Source: a virus | Virus record (IMG/VR): IMGVR_UViG_3300046535_001359 | Span: 1-45,833 of that record | DNA: 45,833 nt | Strand: one strand, 5' to 3' | Part shown: positions 39,134 through 45,833 of the stretch, in pieces | Position numbering within the stretch: position 1 is the first letter of the stretch | How the letters are laid out: each line of letters starts with the position of its first letter | The notes under the pieces: generated by a model | Databases searched by the model: none | What the model was told of the DNA's origin: nothing | Seen by the model: only the letters and a program-made list of their open reading frames with translations | Translations under genes and position numbers: made by a program

Positions 39134-41502
39134 AAAAGCCGGTCGTCTTGATCTTCGGGATGCTGGCGTTCGGCGCGCAGCCGGCGCTCGCCGACGCCTT
39201 CAGCGACCAGTACACCGGCATGGTCGGGCGCATTCCGCTGCTGACTTCGCCCTATCGCGCGACCGATTACCTGTCGGCGGTGCGCAACGGCATCCCATAC
39301 AAGGTGCCCGTCTTCGATCAGGGCACGTCGATCCCTCCTAATCCGACCGATCCGCAGTTCGGCGCAAAGTGCGACATTCAGGTCTTTGATGGCGGGGCGA
39401 CATGGAGCGCCGGAGGGACGGCGTTTACCCCAGGCAACAGCATCACGCCGACGAGCGCGAATGTCGGCAAGAAACTCGTCGTCCTCGGGGCCGGAACCGG
39501 CGGCAATTCCTATGCCGGGACGATCACCGGCATCAGCGGCACGGCATGGACCGTGACTCCTGCGCTGACATACGCGAGCGGACTGACGCAGCCTTATGGC
39601 GTTGTCGTCGCTACGCCGCAGTCTGGAGGTGGAAGTTACGCGCCGGGCGACACGATCACGCTCACCGGCGGCACGATTACCGGCGGCGCGCAGCCGATCC
39701 TCACCGTCAAATATACGAAGGTGGAGAGCGCGACCATCGCTGCGGCCGGGGCGGGAGGCACCAATGGCACCCGCATAGTGACTGGCACAACCGGCCGTGG
39801 TCAGTATTTCCAGGCGAACGTAACGGTTGCCGGCGGCATCATTACAGCGGTCAACTCGATTGTGGCCGATGCCTCGGGGAAAACTGGCGGCCAATACTTT
39901 ACGAATCCAACCAGTTTGACGAACGAGCCGGTGAATGGCGCTGGTCTTACCGGAGCTCAGTTGAGCCTCAAGATGGGCGTGGCGCAGGCCATTCCGACTT
40001 CGCCTGGTGGGTGGAGCGTCGCTCCGTCGAACCCAGTGGCTCAAGGGTCAACCTCGGGCAGCGGCACCGGGGCAACCTTCACGGTCACGCAGAGTTCCGT
40101 GGCGGTTAATCTCAAGCCGGGTTGGTGGTACTTCGGCACCGACGACGCGACGGCGTTGCAGGCCGGCTTTGATTGGGCCGGAACCAATCAGGCGACGCTT
40201 CAGATTTTGCCAAAGCAATGGTGCGGCACCGGCACGATGCTGACGATGACCGATAATTTCGCGACGGTGGCGGGTAACGGCAGCGGCATCACCGAGGCTA
40301 ATCGTAACTTTGCCAACATGCCTTACAATTCTGGCCTGTTCTGGCTCGGAAACGGCACTGATCCGATGATCGAGATCGCGACGCCAGATGGAGCCTCGCG
40401 CATCCTTGGTAACTCGGTGCAGCGAATGGCTCTGATCTGCGGGAACCGGGCCGGGTATGCGCTGAAATTCAAGACGGCTTATACCGGGCAGTTCCCCGAC
40501 ATTTATACCCAGCAATGCACCAACGCGGCGATCGAGACGAACACCAACACCAACGCGATCATCCCGACCGATACGCAGAATATCGTCTTCTCGGATGGGT
40601 ATATTAACCAAGAGGCCAGTAATGGGGTTGGCATACGCCTGACTGGAGACCCATCTGTCGGCACGGGCGATAGTAGCTTCCTTCTATTCAATAATATGCA
40701 TGGCTGGGTCGGTAACGATACGTGGGCAGAACTGGTGTATGCCGACACGAATACATTTTATAATTCGGGGGCATATCATCCTAGTTTTTCAGGGGCGCTT
40801 TACGACTGGGATTTATCGGGGATACCGACATTTTACACCTACAGTAATCACTTTATCCAGAGTGTCGGGATCATGATCGTGCGGGGGCAGGACTCTTCCG
40901 GCACGGCACAGGCGTCGATATTCAATACCTACAGCATCACGGGCGATCCGTACCTAGCCCCGGTCGAGGGGCTTAGCGCGCAAATCGTCTGGAACGACCC
41001 GCGCCAGGAAAATAGTAAGACACTGACCGGGAAGCTCATCACCGGACTCCCGGCGGGTGGCGGTCAACTCTTTGCGATCAGGAACATCATCGATAATTCG
41101 ACCTCTGGTCTCTACGAGGCGGGGGATATGACGATCGGCGGGGGCGTTCCTGCTGCTCTTTATTTCAACCTAAAATTTGATTCAAACCTTGGGTTCGTTC
41201 ATACCTCTACCGGCTCATCGTTCGCACTACGGAACGACAACTCAGCGATTTTGGACCTATTGGGAGCGCCAACCGGGGCCGGAGGCACGGCGGCCGTGCT
41301 GACGGGCATATGGAGAGCTACGGCGGGGGGTGGGGTACAGATCGGCTCGCCATCAGGCGGCGACAAGGGCGCGGATTCGCTGAACGTGAAGGGTGCAATC
41401 TGGTCTGACGGCACGCAGGGCATAGCGGCTTGCACCGTCGTTACGGCGGCAGCAACGATCACGATCAAGAATGGTCTTATCACAGCATTCACGGGATGCT
41501 AA
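39130..41502 (+). CDS. Tail-spike-like protein with N-terminal export signal (790 aa)
   Basis: The gene overlaps the nozzle gene by four bases, so it should be the tail spike. A signal-like N-terminus (MKKPVVLIFGMLAFGAQPA, cut near ALA|DAF) is atypical for a virion protein. Residues about 100-330 hold Gly-rich beta repeats (for example APGDTITLTGGTITGGAQP). The following region (residues 340-600) resembles a right-handed beta-helix with short repeats. The C-terminus ends in KNGLITAFTGC with a free-standing last cysteine. Mature cysteines number six. It would bind or cut a surface polysaccharide. Confidence 0.6.
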   Translation: MKKPVVLIFGMLAFGAQPALADAFSDQYTGMVGRIPLLTSPYRATDYLSAVRNGIPYKVPVFDQGTSIPPNPTDPQFGAKCDIQVFDGGATWSAGGTAFTPGNSITPTSANVGKKLVVLGAGTGGNSYAGTITGISGTAWTVTPALTYASGLTQPYGVVVATPQSGGGSYAPGDTITLTGGTITGGAQPILTVKYTKVESATIAAAGAGGTNGTRIVTGTTGRGQYFQANVTVAGGIITAVNSIVADASGKTGGQYFTNPTSLTNEPVNGAGLTGAQLSLKMGVAQAIPTSPGGWSVAPSNPVAQGSTSGSGTGATFTVTQSSVAVNLKPGWWYFGTDDATALQAGFDWAGTNQATLQILPKQWCGTGTMLTMTDNFATVAGNGSGITEANRNFANMPYNSGLFWLGNGTDPMIEIATPDGASRILGNSVQRMALICGNRAGYALKFKTAYTGQFPDIYTQQCTNAAIETNTNTNAIIPTDTQNIVFSDGYINQEASNGVGIRLTGDPSVGTGDSSFLLFNNMHGWVGNDTWAELVYADTNTFYNSGAYHPSFSGALYDWDLSGIPTFYTYSNHFIQSVGIMIVRGQDSSGTAQASIFNTYSITGDPYLAPVEGLSAQIVWNDPRQENSKTLTGKLITGLPAGGGQLFAIRNIIDNSTSGLYEAGDMTIGGGVPAALYFNLKFDSNLGFVHTSTGSSFALRNDNSAILDLLGAPTGAGGTAAVLTGIWRATAGGGVQIGSPSGGDKGADSLNVKGAIWSDGTQGIAACTVVTAAATITIKNGLITAFTGC

Positions 41503-41532
41503 CCCGACCGCCTAAATCCATGTTATAGCCGC

Positions 41533-42693
41533 TCAACCTCGGAGGACATGATGACCCGCACCTCGATCAGTTCCGGCCTCGTCGGCCTCTTTCTCGGCGG
41601 CGCGCTGTCGCTTGGCGTGATGGCTGTAGCCGCGCCGATCACCGGCCCGGTCGACCCTGGCAGCATCGTCGCCAACATCAATCGCTATATCCTTAACTGG
41701 ATGGGCTTTACCAACGACGGCGAACTCACCCTCGCGGGCGGCAATGCCTTTGCTCCGCTCGGCGTCGTCGCCACCGCCATGAGCTCGGTCGGCCCGGTCG
41801 GGTCGCACACGACCGTCCAGCGGTGGATGGTGGTCATCAACGCGGCAGGCACGGTCGGATTCGTCCCGGTATTCTGAGGCGCGGTAGCCGAGGACGGCGA
41901 CGAAGGGTATCCACGTCGCCGGAATGCCGGATATGAACAGCCCCTGCACAAACCAGGCGGCGAGGAACGGTCGGTAATCCGGCGCTGAGCGCCACGCTGC
42001 GACGAGCAGCCACGTCCCCGCGACGATAGCCGGGACGCCGCCCCAGATCAGCACGTCGAGCGGGATCGAGTAGAAGTGGTTGAGCCCGCCGACATTGATG
42101 AAGCCTTGGCCCCAGCCGAGGGCGAGGCGTTGCTGGGCAATCTGCCATCCGAGACGCCATAGACCTATTCGTGCCTCCTCGTTGCCGGGGCGGATCAGCA
42201 AGACGGCGATCATTATCGCGATGGAGCTGATACTCGCGGCTACTCGCTGCCACTTTCTGCCGCTCGCTGCCAAGACGAATAGACCCGCGCCGAGGGCGAG
42301 GAGCGCGCCGCGGCTCTGGCTGAGCGCGAGGGAGAGGAGGTTGGCTGCCACCGGGAGGGTGCGGGCTGACAATGCCAAGGTCTTTCCCCCTGACCCGGCA
42401 ACAGCCAGGAAGAACATTAACACGGCATAGGCCCCGAGGTAATTGGGTGAATTGAACGGACCCCATGCTCGGACCCCGGAATTGATTATCGCCTGGCCTG
42501 CCGCCATCGCCGCGATGCCCACAGAGAGCCACAGGAGGGCCGTCAGAAGCCGGTTCCAGCTGCGCGGCCCCAACCATCTGTAGAGCAGAAACAGCACCAC
42601 AGCGGACCCCACGGCGCCGAAATCGTGCCCTGGACCGAGGATGTCGGCGAGAGCCAGGACGGCGGCCAGGGTGAGGAAGGCGGCAGCAATCAT
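41533..42693 (-). CDS. O-antigen polymerase/ligase-like membrane protein, reverse strand (386 aa, end doubtful)
   Basis: The N-terminal 271 residues contain about eight hydrophobic segments (for example MIAAAFLTLAAVLALADILG, GAYAVLMFFLAVAG, SSIAIMIAVLLIRP). They include the Wzy/WaaL-type pattern NSPNYLGAYAV, ALSQSRGALLALGAGLFVLA and LGWGQGFINVGGLNHFYSIP, then VLIWGGVPAIVAG. Such proteins join O-antigen units or transfer them to lipid A. It lies antisense to the flanking tail-module genes. The last 115 codons (after GYRASEYRDES) are read antisense to the 41548-41877 gene and look artefactual, so the real end may be near 41880. ATG 42693 is chosen; 42738 is possible. It would modify the host surface. 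Confidence 0.55.
   Translation of the reverse strand: MIAAAFLTLAAVLALADILGPGHDFGAVGSAVVLFLLYRWLGPRSWNRLLTALLWLSVGIAAMAAGQAIINSGVRAWGPFNSPNYLGAYAVLMFFLAVAGSGGKTLALSARTLPVAANLLSLALSQSRGALLALGAGLFVLAASGRKWQRVAASISSIAIMIAVLLIRPGNEEARIGLWRLGWQIAQQRLALGWGQGFINVGGLNHFYSIPLDVLIWGGVPAIVAGTWLLVAAWRSAPDYRPFLAAWFVQGLFISGIPATWIPFVAVLGYRASEYRDESDRACRVDDHHPPLDGRVRPDRADRAHGGGDDAERSKGIAAREGEFAVVGKAHPVKDIAIDVGDDAARVDRAGDRRGYSHHAKRQRAAEKEADEAGTDRGAGHHVLRG
41548..41877 (+). CDS. Small exported or membrane protein (109 aa)
   Basis: ATG 41548 or 41551 with GGAGGA ribosome-binding site. A hydrophobic N-terminus (SSGLVGLFLGGALSLGVMAV) acts as a signal or anchor; the remainder is beta-like (GELTLAGGNAFAPLGVV, TVQRWMVVINAAGTVGF). 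It has no cysteine. The opposite strand carries the open C-terminal end of the O-antigen-polymerase-like gene. Function unknown. Confidence 0.55.
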   Translation: MMTRTSISSGLVGLFLGGALSLGVMAVAAPITGPVDPGSIVANINRYILNWMGFTNDGELTLAGGNAFAPLGVVATAMSSVGPVGSHTTVQRWMVVINAAGTVGFVPVF

Positions 42694-42728
42694 TTGACGG
42701 ATGCTCCCTTTGCCCGCATACCGCTCGG

Positions 42729-42935
42729 ATGAACACATCGAGTTCGTATGCCGGGATCGGCGGGGGGCGCAAGGTGGCGAAAAAGGAGAGTGCGTCGCAA
42801 AAGAAAGTCCACCGCGTCATGACCGAATTTAAAGAGGGTAAGCTGCACAGCGGCAGCAAGAAGGGCCCCAAGGTCAAGAGCCGTAAACAGGCCATCGCGA
42901 TTGGCCTTTCGGAAGCACGCAAGAGGGGGCGCTGA
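42729..42935 (+). CDS. DUF6496-like basic small protein (68 aa)
   Basis: A lysine-rich protein with GKLHSGSKKGPKVKSRKQAI then GLSEARKRGR at the C-terminus, the signature of DUF6496-type phage proteins (S-K-K-G-x-x-V-x-S-R-K-Q-A-I-A-I-x-L-S-E-A). The N-terminal half is also basic. It could bind nucleic acid; family function is unknown. It overlaps the next gene by one base. Confidence 0.7.
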   Translation: MNTSSSYAGIGGGRKVAKKESASQKKVHRVMTEFKEGKLHSGSKKGPKVKSRKQAIAIGLSEARKRGR

Positions 42936-43324
42936 TGTACGATTGGCACGATGGCCTCGATTGGCCGACCACGGGCCTGGGCCGCGCCCTGATGTGGGCG
43001 GGGATGAAGGCGCTCCTCTTTGGCGGCTTTCTCCTCATCGCCGGGATCAGTTTCGCCTACGCCCAATCAAAGCCGCAGGGCAACGGCACGCTCAACCAGG
43101 CGATCCAGGCGCGTCTGCTCGTCAAGAGCGACTCCACGACGTATCAGTTTACCCGCGGGCTTTTCATCGGCGACGCTACCGCCTGCAATGTTGCCATCCT
43201 TTTTGAGAAGGATACGGCGCCGGTCACTTTCACCAATGTCCAATCGGGGGCGCTTCTGCCGTTTTCCGTCACGAAGCTGATGAGCTCGGGAACATCATGC
43301 ACCGCCGTTTACGGACTCTGGTAG
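42935..43324 (+). CDS. Small exported protein (129 aa)
   Basis: Inside the first 45 residues a signal-like segment (MKALLFGGFLLIAGISFAYA, cut before QSKP) follows a short polar stretch. The true start may be that internal ATG at about residue 24. The mature part has two cysteines (DATACNVA, GTSCTAVY) and a beta-like pattern (APVTFTNVQSGALLPFSVTK). No family is recognised. The end overlaps the next gene by 28 bases. Confidence 0.55.
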   Translation: MYDWHDGLDWPTTGLGRALMWAGMKALLFGGFLLIAGISFAYAQSKPQGNGTLNQAIQARLLVKSDSTTYQFTRGLFIGDATACNVAILFEKDTAPVTFTNVQSGALLPFSVTKLMSSGTSCTAVYGLW

Positions 43325-43512
43325 TCCTCGCCCTGCTGCTGCTTTCGGGCGGCGCGTTGGCGCAGGGCTTCGGCTTCGGCATGGGGTTGGACGATCTTTC
43401 CCGCCGGGTCGCTGCCGGCCCGCCTGCCGTCATCGGCAATCTCTTGCTGGTCGGCGGCGGCAATATCCTGCTGGTCGGGGGAGGCAATTTGCAATGCGTC
43501 GGTTCCTGCTGA
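43297..43512 (+). CDS. Tiny exported protein with LLVGGGN repeat (71 aa)
   Basis: A signal peptide (HRRLRTLVVLALLLLSGGAL, cut after ALA|QG) precedes a mature part of about 49 residues. Its end carries the tandem repeat NLLLVGGGNILLVGGGNLQC and a closing cysteine (VGSC). The two cysteines could form a disulfide loop of five residues. The gene overlaps both neighbours, so translation is coupled. Function unknown. Confidence 0.6.
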   Translation: MHRRLRTLVVLALLLLSGGALAQGFGFGMGLDDLSRRVAAGPPAVIGNLLLVGGGNILLVGGGNLQCVGSC

Positions 43513-44921
43513 TCGCGGCGCTTGCCGCATTTCTGCCCGCCACGGCGCACGCCGACTCCGACGTGCCGACCCTGGCGGCGGGCACGTCGCTGACCTCTGC
43601 CGCAATGTATCTCGCCAACGCTGGGGCGAACAACAACAAGCTGGGCCTTACGACGTCGGTGTTTGACATCTCTGCGGGCGCCTTGACCTTGAAGGCGGGC
43701 GGCGTCAGCGACGCGATGTTAGCCAGCACGTTTCTTAAAACCAGCGCTCTCGGCACGGGTGTCGCGACAGCGCTGGGGGTCAATGTCGGGACCGCCGGAG
43801 CGTTCTTGAAGAATAACGGCGACGTGCTCAGCGGCACATATAGCGGCGATTTTGCGCTGAGCGGCACCACGATCCAGTTGACCGGGATTGCGCTGGATAC
43901 CCAGGACCGTTGCTTAGGGCTGACCGGGGCGGACGTAATCGTGTACTCGACCGGGGCCTGCGGGAGCGGCGGCGGGGGCGGAACAATCACCAGCGTCACC
44001 GGAACGAACGGTGTCACAGCGTCCACCACAACCGGGGCCGTCACGGTCAGCCTGACGACCCCGTGCCCGGTCGGGATCGACACCTGGGATGGCACGACCG
44101 ACAAGACGATCTCGGCATCAACCGGGTTGCTGTACACGACGCCTGGAACGCCGGTTGGCGCGGCGCGGGTGCTGACCTTGCCGGCAGTCTCGACTTGGGT
44201 GCTGAGCTGCCCGCTGACGGTGGTCGATCAGGGAGCGATCTTCAATTCGTCCTTTGCTGTTACGCCGACCAGGGCCGCCTCGGATACGATTGACGGGGCG
44301 AACACCGGGACGGACCTTGGGTGCTCGCATCAGGCGGTGATCTATAAGGCAACTGTTGCCGGGAAATGGGCGACCGTCAGCCCGCCAAGCCTTTGCACCG
44401 ATGCGGCGGTTTCGAATCAGTTTGTCACGGCGGTTCCCGATACCGGAATCATCACACGGGCGCAGCCGGCCTTTACGAACATCTCCGGGGTGGCAACGGC
44501 GGCCCAGCTTCCGGCGGCGACGACCTCGGCACAGGGCGCGGCGCTCTTACACAACGTGCCGTTCTCAATGGGCTGGAACAGCGCGACCAACCCCGACGGC
44601 AACTTCGTCGCGGTCGTAACCCAGGCGTCGAGGATAACCGCGATCAAGGGACGAATAGGGCCTGCGGTCGGAACGACGGCGACGATCATCGTCAAGAAAG
44701 CCGCCAGCGGCGTTGCCTGTGCAGCCTCCGGGACGGCGCTCCACAGCGGCAGCTTTGATGCTAACGGGACGGCGAATACGGTGCAAACGCTGACCTTGGT
44801 GGGCGGCGCGACGGACGATCTGGCGGCGGGTGATACGGTCTGCTTCTCGACGGCGGACGGTGCTGCGTTCCTGGGCGGGGTCGGCAAGGGCGTGATCTCG
44901 ATCGACTGGGCGCCGCTATGA
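43494..44921 (+). CDS. Exported tail-fibre-like protein (475 aa)
   Basis: A signal peptide (MRRFLLIAALAAFLPATAHA) is followed by tail-fibre-like repeats rich in Gly, Thr, Ser and Ala (SGTYSGDFALSGTTIQLTGI, then GGTITSVTGTNGVTASTTTG). The mature part has eight cysteines, in contrast to the cysteine-poor capsid protein. The C-terminal domain (AIKGRIGPAVGTTATIIVKK, then a SxDxxxDxxxGDTVCFS-like element) may bind host structures. It overlaps its neighbours. Confidence 0.6.
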   Translation: MRRFLLIAALAAFLPATAHADSDVPTLAAGTSLTSAAMYLANAGANNNKLGLTTSVFDISAGALTLKAGGVSDAMLASTFLKTSALGTGVATALGVNVGTAGAFLKNNGDVLSGTYSGDFALSGTTIQLTGIALDTQDRCLGLTGADVIVYSTGACGSGGGGGTITSVTGTNGVTASTTTGAVTVSLTTPCPVGIDTWDGTTDKTISASTGLLYTTPGTPVGAARVLTLPAVSTWVLSCPLTVVDQGAIFNSSFAVTPTRAASDTIDGANTGTDLGCSHQAVIYKATVAGKWATVSPPSLCTDAAVSNQFVTAVPDTGIITRAQPAFTNISGVATAAQLPAATTSAQGAALLHNVPFSMGWNSATNPDGNFVAVVTQASRITAIKGRIGPAVGTTATIIVKKAASGVACAASGTALHSGSFDANGTANTVQTLTLVGGATDDLAAGDTVCFSTADGAAFLGGVGKGVISIDWAPL

Positions 44922-45079
44922 TCCGGGTGGTGCTGGTCGTCGCGTTGATGGCCCTGGGCGCGGCATCGGCTCATGCGTGGCTTATCCAGGGCCCGGGCGG
45001 CTCAGCTACGCCGGCATGTTCTGACAACATCACCGGAGCTGTTAATTCTAATGGTAATACTGCCCTTACCTGCCCATAG
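44918..45079 (+). CDS. Tiny exported peptide (53 aa)
   Basis: The gene overlaps the preceding stop by ATGA. A signal-like N-terminus (MIRVVLVVALMALGAASAHA) leaves a mature peptide of about 33 residues with two cysteines (ATPACSDN and LTCP) that could form one disulfide. The next gene starts 12 bases on with TAGGAG as ribosome-binding site. No family is recognised. It is too short for the usual ORF length cutoffs. Confidence 0.6.
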   Translation: MIRVVLVVALMALGAASAHAWLIQGPGGSATPACSDNITGAVNSNGNTALTCP

Positions 45080-45091
45080 GAGCGTTGAGTC

Positions 45092-45715
45092 GTGAAATAC
45101 AGAACCATCCTTGCCACTGCGATAGCGGTAATCGTGCCCGCTCTTGCACTAGGGCAGGCAACGCATTCGATCGGAACTGCCAACACTACGCTTGGCATAC
45201 TCAAACTGTTCGGTTCGACCTCGGGAGACCTTAGTATCAAGCCGCCTGCGGTGGCAGGAACTGCGAGCACGATTGTTTTGCCTAGCGGTTCCACGGACTT
45301 TACCGGTACGGTTGGCGTGGTGCAGCAAGCAACGACCGGAGCCGCCATCACGGTCGGAACGGTGCCGCAGACGCAAGTTACTGCCGTCACCTTCGCGACC
45401 GGCACGACGCACACGTTGGGAACTGGCGGGATAACCAGTGAAATCTGGGAATGCACCGGAGCATGCACCGTGACGCCACCGACGCCGGCAGCGGGATATC
45501 AGTTTCTCGTCCGCAATACTCCGGGTACTACGGGGGTCATCACTATAGCGGGGGTTTCCAGCGTTCTCTATGAGAAAACCGATTACTCCGGCTATGGAAC
45601 GGCAAATACATCGGCGACCTCGGGCGGGGCGTTGGGCGATAAAATCTGTCTCATTGGTCACGACGCAACTCACTATGACGTGGGTTGCTTCAACGGCACA
45701 TGGGCGGTGCCATGA
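45092..45715 (+). CDS. Exported beta-rich protein (207 aa)
   Basis: GTG 45092 starts a signal-like N-terminus (MKYRTILATAIAVIVPALAL, cut near G|QAT). The mature part resembles phage tail or spike beta repeats (GDLSIKPPAVAGTASTIVLP) and has four cysteines (WECTGAC, ICLIG, GCFNG). The end overlaps the next gene by ATGA. It may coat or bind the cell surface; no family is assigned. Confidence 0.6.
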   Translation: MKYRTILATAIAVIVPALALGQATHSIGTANTTLGILKLFGSTSGDLSIKPPAVAGTASTIVLPSGSTDFTGTVGVVQQATTGAAITVGTVPQTQVTAVTFATGTTHTLGTGGITSEIWECTGACTVTPPTPAAGYQFLVRNTPGTTGVITIAGVSSVLYEKTDYSGYGTANTSATSGGALGDKICLIGHDATHYDVGCFNGTWAVP

Positions 45716-45833
45716 GGCGGCTTCTTCTCGGGCTGCTTGTCTGGGTCGCACTCGTTGGTGCTGCTCAGGCCCAATTGCTCCAGGCCATTGTTGCGGACAA
45801 GCATGCGGGAGCAGCGGCCTATGCCGGACCCGG
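45712..45833 (+). CDS. N-terminal part of an exported arabinofuranosidase-like protein (3' end outside the window)
   Basis: ATG 45712 overlaps the preceding stop (ATGA). A signal peptide (MRRLLLGLLVWVALVGAAQA, cut before QLLQ) is followed by IVADKHAGAAAYAGPG. The last two bases of the window plus base 1 complete a Gly codon, and the frame then continues into the ORF at 2-616. The AGPG element is typical just before the lectin-like domain, so this is very probably the start of that protein. Confidence 0.6.
   Translation, partial: MRRLLLGLLVWVALVGAAQAQLLQAIVADKHAGAAAYAGP

Noticed and set aside
41837-43066. 409-codon reverse ORF overlapping the O-antigen-polymerase-like gene
   Set aside because: Different frame, with polar low-complexity composition; the neighbouring frame has the membrane helices.
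1-45833. Integrase, transposase or insertion sequence
   Set aside because: No such protein motif or terminal inverted repeats were seen in any frame.

Overview
The window is most of a tailed-phage genome with a podovirus-type gene set, and probably a nearly complete one. The two window ends fall inside genes of the same kind and meet in the same reading frame. The sequence starts in the C-terminal part of an exported sugar-binding or arabinofuranosidase-like protein and ends in the N-terminal part of a similar one, so a circular or circularly permuted genome of about 46 kb is likely, perhaps with a short missing piece. The DNA is GC-rich. Two GcrA-like DNA-binding proteins, a regulator type typical of Alphaproteobacteria, point to an alphaproteobacterial host. 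No tRNA, integrase, RNA polymerase, DNA polymerase or CRISPR array was recognised.

Layout. (1) 1-956 and 39130-45833, joined across the ends, plus 961-4107: the tail tip and a series of proteins with N-terminal Sec or Tat-like export signals. (2) 4052-5112: lysis genes (membrane/coiled-coil protein, lambda R-like endolysin, holin-like protein), then a GNAT acetyltransferase and a conserved phage protein. (3) 5925-12169: three ejection (internal virion) proteins, the last with an N-terminal lytic transglycosylase domain as in T7 gp16. A PurD-like ATP-grasp enzyme follows (12166-13452). (4) 13593-18311, reverse strand: 13 tightly packed early genes including a YqaJ-type exonuclease, an ERF annealing protein, DUF550, DUF2158 and KTSC proteins. 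(5) 18412-20653, forward strand: a regulator, a RusA-like resolvase and a RepA/AAA_25-type ATPase. (6) 20626-25487, reverse strand: short regulatory and accessory operons. (7) 25614-39133, forward strand: terminase large subunit, portal, GcrA-like protein, scaffold, N4-gp56-type major capsid protein, head-completion proteins, adaptor and tail nozzle.

Working model. Genome handling appears to rest on exonuclease plus ERF annealing, RusA and a RepA-like ATPase, with the polymerase supplied by the host. Early operons share an ATATTTCATGTT motif, and one regulator gene has paired GTGCA-N5-TGCAC operators around its promoter. The late operon builds a short-tailed virion and opens downstream of a strong hairpin terminator that may act as an attenuator.

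The most unusual part is the cluster of about nine proteins with export signals, several with even numbers of cysteines, together with an O-antigen-polymerase-like membrane protein on the opposite strand. This looks like a phage-encoded envelope or secreted module rather than ordinary tail fibres. All functions are inferred from reading the sequence; no database search was run.
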